From Syncephalis fuscata (taxonomy: Eukaryota; Zoopagomycota; Zoopagomycetes; Zoopagales; Piptocephalidaceae), in the NCBI GenBank assembly GCA_025786725.1, contig JAHLTZ010000020.1, positions 62,001 through 126,000 on the forward strand: a DNA stretch of 64,000 nt, given 5' to 3'. This document shows, in pieces, positions 22,574 through 34,761 of this stretch. Each line of letters begins with the position of its first letter. The stretch's first letter is position 1. Under the pieces are notes generated by a model. It was not told the DNA's origin and searched no databases. It saw only the letters and a program-made list of their open reading frames with translations. Made by a program: the position numbers and the translations under genes.

Positions 22574-24770
22574 TTAATAAATGGCCATATTAACTAATAA
22601 CGGCTTACTTAGTTGGGAGAAAATACGCTCAAAGTGAGGCATAAATTCTCGAGGAGAAATATACAAATTAAATCCCAAAGCTGCATAAATGGAGAATTCC
22701 TGTTCTCGTAACTGTTTTACCGTCACTTCCATAAAACGGGCAATAGCCTAAGTGATCGCTATTAGTATTGCTAGTAGCATTGTATTAAACGCTTTTACTT
22801 ACAGCATATACATTTGGTACACGATGTTCTTTAATCTCATTGATTTTTACCGCCAATAACATACAAACACCTATTGTAATATATTAATTAAATTGTACAT
22901 TTATACACTATAATATACAGTGCTTACCGGCTACAAGTTTTCGATTTGATTTTGTTATTACACGCTGTATATACATTAATACCGTATTTATTTAAATAGT
23001 ATCTTTAATAATATTATTACTTACCGATAGCACTAGTTTCTCGAAATAAGCATATGACAATGCTACCGTAGCCAATTCAAGATCCTATACACTGATTGGC
23101 ATATTATAATTAATTGTCTTAATAAACTATACCTGTTCAGTAGCAATAGATAACAATCGTGTTTTTAAACCTCGAATTTTGCTTAATGTCATTTTCTCGT
23201 TTAAATACGGATGTGTTTGACAAAATTGCTCATTGAGTTCTCGCTTTAGATCAGACGGTTTAACAAATTGAACAGTTGAACTCTGCATTGTGCATTAGAA
23301 CACACACACACACATATATATATATGTAATTATATACATAGAGCTATACCACAACTTACCATCATTGACGGTAAACTAATCACCGTTCGACGTTTACCCG
23401 TACGTAACTCTGGATCATCCAAATATCGTGGATCATATCCAGTATCCGATACGGCCATGCTGTCTGGATGTAAGCTACCACTAGGTACTATTAATTGCTC
23501 AAATGATTCAGCTCGTTGCTTCTTAAGTGCATCCAATCGACGTAATCGATCTATTGGTTCAATTTTCGCTTTAGATTTGGCCCGTGTTCGCGTGTCCGTC
23601 ATACGAATAATCGAGGATATAGTCAATGGCGTGCCCTTGTATATAACATGTTAATAATTAATGTATATAACATATAAATAATTACCTTTAAAGCTGTAAA
23701 CACAAATCTAAGTCGATTATCCTCTTCCATCTCACTACCACGCTGAGAAGGCTGGCTTAAACGCGAATTTGTACTATTGCTATCCAGACCAAGTAACATT
23801 CGTTCTCGCTCGACTTGCTTCGTATTCAATCCCTGTTTCATTTCAAAATATCTATCATGATCAACTGACGACGCTCTATTCAATATTTGTGGCGATATTA
23901 AAGATAGTGATTCTAATATTGTATAGATTATCATTATTATTATTAATATTAACAATAGAAAGTAAATTACTGACCGTGCATCTCTATCATCTCTTGTGGC
24001 ATTAATGTATCATTTGGCATATCATCTGTAAAATGGCCGTTCGACTGAATATCATCGTCTTGCAATATCATATTGTTGTACAAATGATGCTGGCGTCGTG
24101 GTGGTGATTTTCGAGACTGTCGAGGATCAATATCCTGTGACTGTTTCCGACCTGATATGCTAATATTGGTTAAGAAATCCACAGCAGCCAAATCCCGTGA
24201 ACTATAAGCACGTCTGCTAGACCGGTTTGATTCGGGTGGCAATGCAGTTTCCCGTGTCTCTTGATCTTGTTCTATCGACACACTTTCTTTTACCGAATTA
24301 TGTGCTGATTGATGACGATCTGATACATTATCTGCAGACAAAGTAGACATTGTATCTATTGTTTCCCCTTTATGTTGACCGGTAGGCATTGTTTTTAAAA
24401 TAGTCGTTGAAACATGTTCTATACTATTTTCTAGTACTGGTTCTGAAAAAGTATTGCTCGTGGTTAGACAGCTATTGCCGGTGGATATAGGCACGTCTGC
24501 TGTAATTTGGCTAAGAAACGATACTGCAGCCTCATTTCTCGCTGCTGTTGTTGTTATGGCTGCCGCTACTGCGTTTGTTGTTGGCAGTGCAGCTGAGTTG
24601 CCAAAGCAATTGTGCTGTGGTTCAGCAGTTTGCAAGCAATCGTTAGTAGCCAAAACGCCATTGCATAACTCTGGCCCATTAATCTGGCTGTCTAGGGCAA
24701 TATGCGGCGTATAGTCGCTCGAAGGTATTGAAGTTTGACATGGTAGTAAAGGTGATATAGGAACTTCCAT
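22574..24770 (-). CDS. CABLES: CABLES-like protein with C-terminal cyclin-box domain
   Basis: CABLES proteins link Cdk kinases to other kinases and end in a cyclin-like fold. The start at 24770 opens a long Ser/Thr/Asn-rich exon. Later exons encode SLISPQILNRASSVDHDRYF, then RMLLGLDS, and RLRFVFTALKGTPLTISSIIR. The segment LDDPELRTGKRRTVISLPSM leads into the cyclin domain (VQFVKPSDLKRELNEQF, LTLSKIRGLKTRLLSIATEQ, ELATVALSYAYFEKLVLS, KSNRKLVAGVCMLLAVKIN, REQEFSIYAALGFNLYISP). These blocks follow the order of metazoan CABLES1/2, including the conserved SPQILNRASS and RTVISLPS segments. About eight exons are used, and the last exon boundary near 22610 is uncertain. It diverges from BUB3 with 312 bp between the two starts. 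Confidence 0.85.
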
Positions 24771-25082
24771 AAACTATAAAGTGGCAAACAAGAATAGATA
24801 GATTGTACAGCACTTGGCGGTAAGGATAGCACGATAGTATAGTTTAGTATTACTTGTCGTCAAAGGTTGGACAGTAAGTGTGATTTGCCAGCTAAAATAA
24901 TGGAAAAAAGGAAAGACTCGTGTGAAGTTGAGTATTTGAAACGGTTACCATAAAATAAGTGTATATCAATTTGACTAATCAATAATAACAATAACAATAA
25001 TAGATAACAATAATAATATTTTTTGTTAAGGCCATTGCTTTTATTCCGTCTATTATAATAACGCCAATAAACCCGTCCAACG
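24771..25082. promoter_or_regulatory. Shared divergent promoter region, CABLES-like / BUB3
   Basis: About 312 bp separate the two ATGs of these divergent cell-cycle genes. It is A+T-rich with runs of AAT/ACA. No specific site is recognised. Confidence 0.5.
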
Positions 25083-26409
25083 ATGAATCCGCTCAAGGAG
25101 TTTGAACTTGTTGGGCCACCTACTGATGGTATAACACGCGTTGCATTTGATCGTACTGAACCACTTCTACTTGCCTCGTCTTGGGATAAGGTAAGGTGTC
25201 GCGATTCTTGTCACTAACTTGAAACTAAGTTTGACCGATCACTATAGCATGTACGCCTGTATGATGTGGCGGCCAATCATGAACTGGCTCGTTTCGAGCA
25301 TCAAGCAGCCGTGTTGGACTGCTGCTTCGGTAAAGATAGCCAGACAGCGTATAGCGGTAGTTTAGATCAGCGGGTACGCTTGTAAGTAATGTGACTGATC
25401 TACCGCTTGAATCCAGACACTTACTAAACTGACGCGTAGATTGGATCTTCAAACAAAAACAGAACAGATACTTGGTAAACAAGAGGCTGCTGTACGCTGC
25501 ATTGCTTACATGCCAGAAGTTCGTAAGTCATATAACTAGCTACAGTATTTATTTGATTATTTATATCACGCTAGAGTTACTGGCCACGGGTGGCTGGGAC
25601 ACTTCGGTACGTCTCTATGATTCACGCAGCTCTACACCTGAGACAAAGCGCATCGATCAGCCGACAAAAGTGTATGCGGCCGATGCTGTCGGCCATACAT
25701 TGGTAGTTGCCATGGCTGAACGACATGTTCACGTTTATGACGCGCGTTACATGGATGAGCCATTACAGCGCCGTGAAAGTTCTTTAAAGTTCCAGACACG
25801 GGCGATTGCTTGTATGCCTGACGGTGAAGGTAAGTGACAGCTAGTCTAACGGATAGTCTTGTATATTTACTATATATCCAGGCTATTTATCTAGCTCGAT
25901 TGAAGGCCGGGTGGCTGTGGAATTCTTTGATCCATCGCCTAGATCACAGGCTCGTAAATATGCGTTCAAATGTCACCGATCTACAAACAATGGCGTCGAT
26001 GTGGTGTATCCGGTTAATGCATTGGCCTTTCATCCTATGTAAGTTTTATTGTATTTTAATAGCAATGATGACTTATGTTATGGTGTGCACATTAGTCATG
26101 GTACATTTGCCACTGGCGGTGGTGATGGCGGTATTAGCATTTGGGATGGTAAAAATAAGAAGCGAATTACTATGTGGAATACATTCCCTACCTCGGTGGC
26201 TTCATTGTCATTCAGTGGCGATGGACAGTATTTGGCTGTGGCCGCTTCTTATACATTTGAGGAGGGAGAGAAAGAGTAAGTACTATTAGATATATAGCTA
26301 GCATATGCGATAGTAGCTAATTTAATCTAGTCATCCACCGGATACTATTATCATTCGCAATTTGGAGGAGGCAGATACACGTCCAAAGAGACCAGCTCCA
26401 GACAAATAG
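25083..26409 (+). CDS. BUB3: Bub3 spindle-checkpoint WD40 protein
   Basis: Bub3 is the seven-bladed propeller that recruits Bub1/BubR1 to phosphorylated kinetochores. Exon joins at 25190/25248 (DK-HVRLYD), near 25382 ([15 protein letters not shown]) and near 25520 ([19 protein letters not shown]) all keep frame. Diagnostic blocks are [86 protein letters not shown] and EHPPDT-type C-terminal [12 protein letters not shown]. The order and spacing match human and yeast Bub3. The product is about 330 residues. Six short introns with GTAAG donors are present. I see no defect. Confidence 0.93.
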
Positions 26410-26749
26410 TTGTAAGAAATATACAGATACCGACATTTTATTGCAATAAATATAAAATAACAATGCTTTTTATGGAATTTCCTTTCAAACTATAATTTTG
26501 AATTTATTTAGTAGTCAATGATGTCATCAAAATTGCTACTTTTGAGTATTGTAGTTAAATAATAAAAGTATGTGAAGATGGATAAAAAGCTACACTAATA
26601 AACAATTACCAAACTAAGTAATGTGGTAATAATAAGCAAACAAATACACTTAATGAATGAATATTTACACTAAAACAATAAACGATTAAGCTTTCTATTC
26701 ATATATTTCTCAATGGTAATACTACTAATAATAATATTTTTATAGATGC
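26410..26749. other. Convergent 3' spacer, BUB3 and receptor-like gene 1
   Basis: It is A+T-rich and holds several AATAAA-like motifs (for example near 26444) that could serve as poly(A) signals on either strand. No gene is seen. Confidence 0.5.
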
Positions 26750-29020
26750 TTAATGATGAGGAGTTACAGAAACGTCGGTGACTGTGTTCGAGTGGCTAAA
26801 AGTACCAGGCATGATTTCCACAGTCTCTGCCTCTGATAGAATAATGCTTGCATGTCTTTGAGGTGGATTCGACCTTGGTTGAGGCTGATTATCCGTGCTA
26901 ACAATGGTTTGTACATACATTGTCTCGCCCATATGCTCAACATCGAATGATGACTGCTCTTGTGCGCTTGTATCGTTGGTCGATAGACCCATGTGAGCAT
27001 TTTTATAATGATTATTGGCCATCTTTGCACCGTTGTTATTGACCGCGACTTTAGCCGTGTTAGGAGTGGCATCGGATGAGTTGAAATAAGCGCGTATCTG
27101 TTGCCAGAATCGTGAACTCCAGCCCGACTCTATAGCATCAATGTCGTCATCATGCATTGCATTATTGTCGCTTAGCACTGCGCGAGGTCTTTGCGTCGAT
27201 TTGGGCATTGGCCAATTAAGACCCAGCACGCATAGACAAACGATAACGCGTATTAAAGGTATAGTGTAGTTAAAAGCGTAGAACACTGCCGTTAGTTCAA
27301 GTGAAACAGATGCCTCTCGTGGTGCTGAAAAAGTACCATAATAACTTTGTACTGTAACCAGCGTATAGGTTACAGCGGCAAGGGCCGAAAATATGCTTAG
27401 CTAAAATACAATGTTATAGCAATAATTATATTGGATACAGTTGTAAAATGTTTATTTACCTGAATAAATCGATAGCAAGCTTTGCTATGCTTTTTAACTC
27501 GGTATGCGCACCAAGCAAACCAAATAGCTATTATTTAATTAAATAAACAACGATTAGTATTATGTTGTTGCATTGTTGCTATACCCGTTACTTACCAAAT
27601 ATACCGAAAATAATGGTGCTTACAAGTGCTACATGAGGCATTACATACTTTGCCACATTGGCGGCAACATTATCATCATCTAACTGCCAACTGAGACTTA
27701 GTTTGAATAGAAACACCGTACAGATAGCAAGTCCAATCATATGAATAATAAGTATGGCACGGAAAATAATTACGGTCACAAAAGAAAACATGGCTCGTCC
27801 ACGAACAGACCTATAATAGTATAAGTATACTATCTAATATCTATGTAAATTACATACCAATAAACAAGAATCAAATCAAAGTTGATGACCGCTATAGTTG
27901 ATACAATAAGCTGTATCAATTTTCCAGCAAATGATTCAGCTCCCATTACAATATTTACAAGTAGGACTAGCAATAAACATTTGTACGGTTAGTCGAATAT
28001 TCATTGGTCAATTAGTTATGTAATGACTTACAAATAGCGTTTATATTTGCTATTATGAATACGGCTAGTCGAAAGCTTTTAGGTGTCATTTTCAATTTTA
28101 CAAGGCGACCAAAACGAACCGATGTGTATGTCATTAGAGCCAGGATCTGTATGTATGGCATTATAAGAACAGTGTATTTAGAAATAAACATATTAAATTA
28201 CTATAGCAAAATATATCCATTGATAGGCAACATATCCTGTCGATAAAAATAGCTCATTCCAAGGGCCCGGTTCTATTTAAATATATCGCAGACTAGTTAG
28301 CAGTAGAATACTGTTAATTGCCAATCTCCTACCATTCTTTTCCATAAAACGAAAAGTAAGCTGTGATGCTGGTTTGTATGTCTGGAAGAACTGAAGGCTT
28401 GCCCATTGGTCCAATAATACTAGGGGAATTTCAGGTGGACCTTCGGGTATTTTGGATGGCTCAACAGTCCGATACACAAGTGTACCTGGGCCCCATAATG
28501 GAGCAGTGTTATTTGAAAAATTCATAATGACAATAAGATTGACAGCTGGAAGGTTGGCCAATTCTAGTTCACGTGAAGTTTGTTCAATTGCCTTGCCAAC
28601 CTATAACATCAGATACAGTGTATTTGGTTAGAGCTACATTGCCGGCGATCTTAACAACAGCAACGACAACAAACAAACCTGTGCAATGGTGTAGCATCCA
28701 GCCTTGCTTGCTACCGACCAGTATACAAACAGTGCAAGGTCCGGATATGGCGCTGCTTGACGCGCTGCTGTTTGAACGGCTTTGTTTGTCGGATCCACCG
28801 TACGAAATACACAGTCGGTTGTGTTTGTCGCAAAGGGCCAAAGGATACCTGTCCCATTTCGCGTGTAGTACGGCTCGTGGTGGAGAAAATAATCAGAAGT
28901 TGGCAATACTAGTGTCTGATTGGCAACATAGGCAATAAGCCGGGCATCGACAATATTGTTACGCGTTAAAGTTGAAATAATCACAGACAATAAAATATAT
29001 ACGGATGCAGAGAAATTCAT
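26750..29020 (-). CDS. Receptor-like seven-helix membrane protein 1 (paralogue of 31700-33927)
   Basis: I do not recognise a named family. A signal peptide (MNFSASVYILLSVIISTL) precedes an extracellular domain of about 240 residues with several N-glycosylation sequons and cysteines (SKAGCYTIAQ, IVIMNFSNNTAPLWGPG). The juxtamembrane motif GPWNE follows. Then come about seven hydrophobic segments in successive exons (YVAYQWIYFAI, LAVFIIANINAI, LIVSTIAVINFDLILVYW, VTVIIFRAILIIHMIGLA, HVALVSTIIFGIFG, LSIFSALAAVTYTLVTV, IPLIRVIVCLCVLGLNWP) and a Ser/Asn/Gln-rich cytoplasmic tail to 26750. An extracellular N-terminus, seven helices and a long tail suggest a GPCR-like receptor. The join TIAQ-VGKA uses donor GTTTGT. 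It converges with BUB3. Its nearest relative is the next minus-strand gene. Confidence 0.7.
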
Positions 29021-29805
29021 TGTAAAAACAACGGCAGAACAGAATATTGAAAACGCTATAAAACGGGCTAGAGATGTGGCATGGTTCGTTTAAAAGTTTG
29101 GCTATAGCATGTTTGCGTATTAAAGGAATCACACGCCTTTGCGCATGTAAAGATGGGTTCCACATGCATGCGTACATAAGTTGTCACAGTTACAAAGGTG
29201 GCGAATACGTCAGTACCTTTAAAAAACTACAAATACTGCTTTAATCTATTTTTACCAGGTTTTGTGGCTTTGGAGTGTTATAATAAACCGATAATCAGTG
29301 TTGCGTACAGCTATGCTTTTTAACATAGTCATAAATTACATTGCCATCTAAGCTATAACAATATACTATCGAATTAGCTAAACATTATAGTTATTATAGT
29401 TGTAAATTATAGGCTCGAGCACAAGAATTATTTATTTTATTAGTAGACGCTTTGTTTATGATTTAATATCATTAATATAGTAATTATAGATATTTATTAA
29501 TTTAATTTAAAGTTGGATATATTTTACTTAATTTCAATTGTTAAATATTAATTGCTATGTTGCTAAAATATTTTTAGTATTAATGATGTATGTTACAGTT
29601 TAATCAAACAATATTTTATAGTAGAAAGCATTGGATTTAGCTAGTTCAATAAGTGGTACTCATTAATTTAAATTACATATTCCGCTATATAATAAAAACT
29701 AATAGTCATTTTACAAAGTAATTGTTTGTAATAGTTCAAATACGTGTTTATTCAGGACATGTTACAAACACGATATTCGCCATTATTGCCACATGTTCCC
29801 ATTTG
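29021..29805. other. Spacer upstream of receptor-like gene 1
   Basis: It is A+T-rich, and no supported gene or RNA is seen. Confidence 0.5.
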
Positions 29806-30237
29806 TTATCCAACAAAGTTATGATTAGCGCTATTGACATAGTTGTTGTCGGCACAAACGTTGTTTGCAGTGGTGTAGGCATTCACATCCGAGTTGGCAA
29901 TGTGATCAGCCTCATTTTGATGGCTATTGAATGCATTGGTAAATGTATTCGCATTAAGCGCATTGTTATTTGCATTAAAGTTATTGCTATTTGATGAAAA
30001 CCAAGGAAAGTAGCCACAATTGCCGTAGCCACAATTACCATAGCCACAGTTGCCATAGCCGCCGTAGCAATCATTATAGCAATATGGATTCCATGGAGCA
30101 TATGAGCCGGGATAACCGTCAATGCAGAATGATCTACGCTCAACTGGAGCTATTGGTTGGGCAGCTACATGCTCATGGTCTAGAGCAATAATAGCAACAA
30201 CGGCAGCAGTTGAAATAGCTGAGCGGAGAGTAAGCAT
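29806..30237 (-). CDS. Small secreted Gly/Tyr/Cys- and Asn-rich protein
   Basis: This is a single exon of 143 residues. A signal peptide (MLTLRSAISTAAVVAIIALD) is followed by a short acidic/proline segment and a dibasic ERRS that could be cut by a Kex2-type protease. The mature part begins CIDGYPGSYAPWNPYCYNDC and contains three tandem copies of GYGNC ending CGYFPWF. The second half is Asn/Ala-rich with few charged residues. No domain family is recognised. The layout (signal, APV..RR, then a Tyr/Cys-rich YAP segment) is shared with the gene at 34762-35031, which suggests a common origin. It sits between the two receptor-like genes. Confidence 0.7.
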   Translation of the reverse strand: MLTLRSAISTAAVVAIIALDHEHVAAQPIAPVERRSFCIDGYPGSYAPWNPYCYNDCYGGYGNCGYGNCGYGNCGYFPWFSSNSNNFNANNNALNANTFTNAFNSHQNEADHIANSDVNAYTTANNVCADNNYVNSANHNFVG

Positions 30238-31165
30238 CTTGTAATTGGATAGTCGGTTGATATCAATTGAATGAGCAGGTTAGTATCTATTGCGGATGTA
30301 ACAGTTCTATAGTGTAGTGAGTAGAGTCAAAGTAGGTAATCAAGCTTGAATGGTTGTTGTGATGATGAACTAACTAGTCGGTAGCAATATTTGTTGCACA
30401 TTATATACTAGTGGATTAAATAATGACATGGTGGTGTCAATCATAATAAATACTAACTGTCATTAAGATTAAGAGATGATGCTGTTAACCATCATGTAAT
30501 AAACAGTTATGTAATTGTACTGCATCGCTCTGCATTACTAATATGTATTTTCAAGCATAATTTATTTCCGAAAGGCGCATTCAACCGCATATTGGCATTG
30601 CTAAATCAAACAAGTAGTTTCTATAACCTGATGAGTTACTGTTCTGCTGAATTGCGACTTGTTTAACAAATCCTGATGACGATGTACAGTTTCTCAGACC
30701 ATTCGTCTTGCCCTTTGCTAGTCCAGCAATACTTTTGACATAAACAGGAAATTGAAGTAATAGCATGATAGCAAAACCATCCACATTCTGCTAATTATCT
30801 GTGCATGCTGATTCATTTGATCAATCAACGACACTGTACATTTAGTATTTGGTGAGCACATGGTCATTTTGCACCAATAAAAGGGAATCATTGCAGATCC
30901 CATTCAGTAGCACTGCAGTCTAGCATTGAATCCAATCAGTCATGCCAATTGTGACTGTGCTTTCATGCAGAGCAGTTCTCTCTCAACTGCTCTCCACATC
31001 CATCTAAATGTCCCAACTAAGCATAACTGGATATTAACTATAAAATCGACGAACTCAATGGTCGATGGCCCGTCTGTCATTAGCTTTATTCTATTCCTTT
31101 TTAAACATTATCCCTTTTACAGTCTAAATTCTTTATTTGCGTTGGTAGTTTACATACAAGTCAAC
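30238..31165. other. Spacer between two small secreted-protein genes
   Basis: It is about 0.9 kb and shared by the divergent promoters of the minus-strand Gly/Cys-rich and plus-strand Thr/Pro-rich secreted genes. Short open stretches near 30581-30903 show no support. Confidence 0.5.
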
Positions 31166-31450
31166 ATGCGGTACAATCTAGCTAGCCTAATTAAGGTCGT
31201 CGCCGCTTTGGCCCTGTTTGTTACTGTCGTTCAAGCTGCACCCACTCCTCAAGAAACCGATCAAACACCCGCCAAGCAAACTAATCCTACAGGTCAGGAG
31301 GACAACCCTACAAACCAAGAAACTACTACTACAACCGAAACAACTACACCACCACCACCCAAGAAACCAGAAAGCGGTGGCACAGCATGGACCTCCGAAA
31401 AAGGCGTACTGAACGATGATGAGCTTAGAAAGGCCGAACAAGCTAAATAG
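31166..31450 (+). CDS. Small secreted Thr/Gln/Pro-rich protein
   Basis: This gene has 94 residues and no intron. The ATG at 31166 was chosen because it begins a textbook signal peptide (MRYNLASLIKVVAALALFVT, cleavage after VVQA). The in-frame extension upstream lacks an ATG. The mature chain starts APTPQETDQTPAKQ and is low in hydrophobic residues. It has a run of Thr/Glu then Pro (TTTTTETTTPPPPKKPE), then a short charged tail (WTSEKGVLNDDELRKAEQAK). It has no cysteines and no known domain. The start of the mature chain (A-[AM]-PTP) resembles that of the microexon gene at 45743. It is probably an extracellular or effector-like protein, but no function can be assigned. Confidence 0.7.
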   Translation: MRYNLASLIKVVAALALFVTVVQAAPTPQETDQTPAKQTNPTGQEDNPTNQETTTTTETTTPPPPKKPESGGTAWTSEKGVLNDDELRKAEQAK

Positions 31451-31699
31451 CTATTGTAATAAATCTAGACATTCCTAGTCTGTAGCAAGTTGCATTAAAC
31501 TGCATTATATATAACTATTACACAGACCAGCTCTAATTAATAAATAATCTAGTACTTTTCTGTGTTTATAAAATTTTAATTGGTGCCAAATTAATTTATT
31601 GCAGTTATTAATCATTTGGTGTTATACATGTTAAATAATCTAACGTACGCCTTGGTCGACATAATCAAATCATATGGTAATTTTGTTTATTTTGCCATA
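31451..31699. other. Short convergent spacer
   Basis: This is the 3' flank of the Thr/Pro-rich gene and of receptor-like gene 2. AATAAA-like motifs are present and no gene is seen. Confidence 0.4.
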
Positions 31700-33927
31700 C
31701 TATGTATCTTTGTAATGACGGACTATTGGATCTTTTTGAGTAGCGTAAAAATACATGTCATCCGATACTGGCGACAGAACCAGCGGAGCACCTGGTATAG
31801 TACGGCTAGAATGGTAGTTGGAGTGTGCCGTAGGATTTGGCATTCCGTCTCCATTGGCATTATTAAAGTGAGCGGCGCTGGGTGGCGTTATCGAAACAGG
31901 CACTGCATTCGGCACTGTGGCGTTTGGCCGATGATTAGGATGCAGCGTTGGACAGATAACTGCATCTTCATTCGCGTTACTAAAATGTGCAATCTCGGGT
32001 CGTGCCATAGGTGGCGGTACGGTTCGGGGTGCTGTCATTCGTAAATTGTTTTGCTGTCGTGCCAAATTGTGCCGCAAATAACCAGACGGCACATTTGGAT
32101 GTGGGTCGTATAATATCATTCTGCCTCTAACTGGAATAGCTTTGGGCCATTCCAGGCCTAGAATTAGCAATCCCATTATTGCGTTGACCATTAAGATTGC
32201 TCGTCTCATAGTATAGATAAAGTAAATGCCGTAAACATCAATTTTTGAATTAATTGTACTGGCAAAGACATATTCTATTCCTTGAATAGATGAAAATACA
32301 AACACTAAAAATGCAAATGCAAAAACAACAGCTGTCTAACACAAAACTTGCTTAGCACTAATCATGCTGTACTAGACCGTATAGTTACCCCAACAAAGTT
32401 CAGCTGTGCATATCTATCTCCAGTAGCTCGCCAGCCCTTCCATATGAATAAAAATGCTATTGAAATTAAGCGTCATTAGCTGAAATATATAAATACGCCA
32501 TGCCGCTTACCAAATAGTCCAAAAATGCAGCCGATACTTAGCGAGCATATATACATAATACCTCGCCAATAAAAAAGCCCAATATCATTATCAATAGTGT
32601 ATCCTATGGTATACAACAAGATAGTGGAGTTTACAAATATTACTACACAAGACAAAATGCTACAACCAAAAATGCCTAAGAAAAATAAATACACTGGTCG
32701 GCGAAGTAACATTTTAACGCGCCTCAACCTTTAAAAAATATAGATTAGTCGATGTATACTAGCTTGTATCTATCAATGTGCAGAACCGTACCAATACAAA
32801 ATTAGCAATAAAATCAGTATTTCTCCCAAAAATTCTGTGATAAAACTAAGTATATCTTCTTGATAATAAAATATTAGCCTGCTTAGATAAATCCCCAGCA
32901 CTAGAAGACAAATATACAATAAATTATGAATAACGCATTACTATGCATAGATATGACTGCTCACCTATAGTATATATAATTGCGATAATAAAAATAGGCC
33001 GCTGAATACCATGAGGTAGTCTGTCAAACACCTTAAGCCTAAAGGCGCGAGCAACAAGATAAAATAGGAATAGTACCGTCTACAATGATACAAATACACT
33101 GGTTAAAAGGTGCTTATCTAAGACGATTCATGCGACATACCAGTCCGGTAAATCCCCAGCCTACTCCTTTTGTTTGCCTTGAGTTAAAACGCTCATTCCA
33201 TGGGCCGTATTCTAGTTTAATATTATATGATCAGTAGTGAGCAAATTATTCAGTAGGACAAACCTTGTGCAGCAGCAAAGCGGAAAGAGAAGTTACGCGA
33301 TGCTTCTGTTTCATAGAATCTTTTGCTTTCATACTGATCCATTAAAGCTACACGCATTGATGGTGGGCCAGCAGGCACATCAGATGATCCTACTGCTTGG
33401 TATCCGTAAGAGTTGGGTCCCCAATGCAGCAGTGTATTGTCAGTGAGGACCGTTAAAATAAACAGACTAATCTTTGGATAATCAATAGCTTCAAACTGTT
33501 CCGATAACTCTTTCATGGCCGTACCAATCTACAACGGCCCATTAGTTAGTCTGCTTTTACCTAAAATTGTTTGTATAAATTTTACCTGTGCAACTGTTTT
33601 GCATCCGGCCTTTTTAGCTTCGTTGATAGAGGTAAATACTGCCAAATTAGACGAAGTATTCGCAGTAGGTGCAATGCTTTGAATCCTTGGATCTGTAGTA
33701 TTAAGACTTTTTAATATGCAGTTGGACTGTTCTTTATCCCAGTGCCAATTAAGTGCATTTCCTGAAAACTTATACCCATTACCATTGCTGAGAAAATAAT
33801 CCATTGTTGAAAAGACAGTTTTCTTGCTGCCATTATTCACCGCAAGTTCTGCGGTGCCAAATGATACTTGACATATTAAAAAACATATTGCAAGTAATAA
33901 CGAATGCCGATAGGTGAAATGCTGCAT
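31700..33927 (-). CDS. Receptor-like seven-helix membrane protein 2 (paralogue of 26750-29020)
   Basis: This gene has the same architecture and intron positions as receptor-like gene 1. The ATG at 33927 starts a signal peptide (MQHFTYRHSLLLAICFLICQ). The extracellular domain carries AKKAGCKTVAQ at an intron exactly where gene 1 has SKAGCYTIAQ, then IGTAMKELSEQ, DNTLLHWGPN (gene 1: NNTAPLWGPG) and GPWNERF. Hydrophobic segments follow through 32300. The last helix reads MRRAILMVNAIMGLLILGLE before a Pro/Asn-rich tail that contains two imperfect copies of a segment like AHFNNANGDGM / AHFSNANEDAV. No catalytic motif is visible. Divergence from gene 1 is high outside the landmarks. Internal exon limits between 32300 and 33250 are approximate. 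Confidence 0.7.
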
Positions 33928-34761
33928 GGTATAGAAATGCTGTAACAATAATCAAATGCTGAATGAATATGCAATAAATACAAAATGCTAACAATGCCAA
34001 AATAGTATCACGAAATGTTCTGTTAAACGACGTTCCTTTTTATCATAAACCATTGTCGCCAAAGCCGTTGAATCATTGTCGCATGACTGGCAAGGGCCAG
34101 TATCACCGCCATAAATAGTAAAGCTGTCTTTGTCTAGCCCATTGCAAATATAAATAGATGCATTGAATACAATTTATTGTAACGTTCTTCAATAGATATT
34201 AGCATGACATTACTGTTACTATTGTTATTATTATAAGGATAGTCTACTAGTATTGTTTTATAATTTAGATTTATATTTATTTTATAACCATTTAATGATT
34301 TCAATATTTATAAATGCAAGTCGAATGCCAGTCTTGAACATGTCATACCAAAGGCGTGCACAAATGGATACTAACAAAGACTTTTGTTCAATGTCGTACA
34401 AGAATTCATTCACCATTGCAGCTACATGCGAAATATACACTTGGACACTAAGAATAAACGTGCTAATCCATAATGGAAATTAATCGTTTTGTGTAATAAT
34501 GGCAATACTACCCATTAAGTTGACATCAGTAAATGATTGCTATCATGTAGCTATTAAGATCAACTGTCAAATGTTTATCAATAACTTGCTTGCATAAAAA
34601 ACATGTATAAAAGCGTGAATAGTTTCAGTAAGCTATACAACTACAATCACTACAACAGCAATAACAGCGTCTTTCAACCTGCACATTCTACTGATCTCCC
34701 ATTCCTACTCTCTATTTGGCCACTTACCAGCTTTAGATTAGCCAATTTATAAATTTTAGCC
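33928..34761. other. Spacer between receptor-like gene 2 and a small secreted-protein gene
   Basis: It acts as a divergent promoter region. The open stretch at 34253-34483 has no signal peptide or homology that I recognise. Confidence 0.5.
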
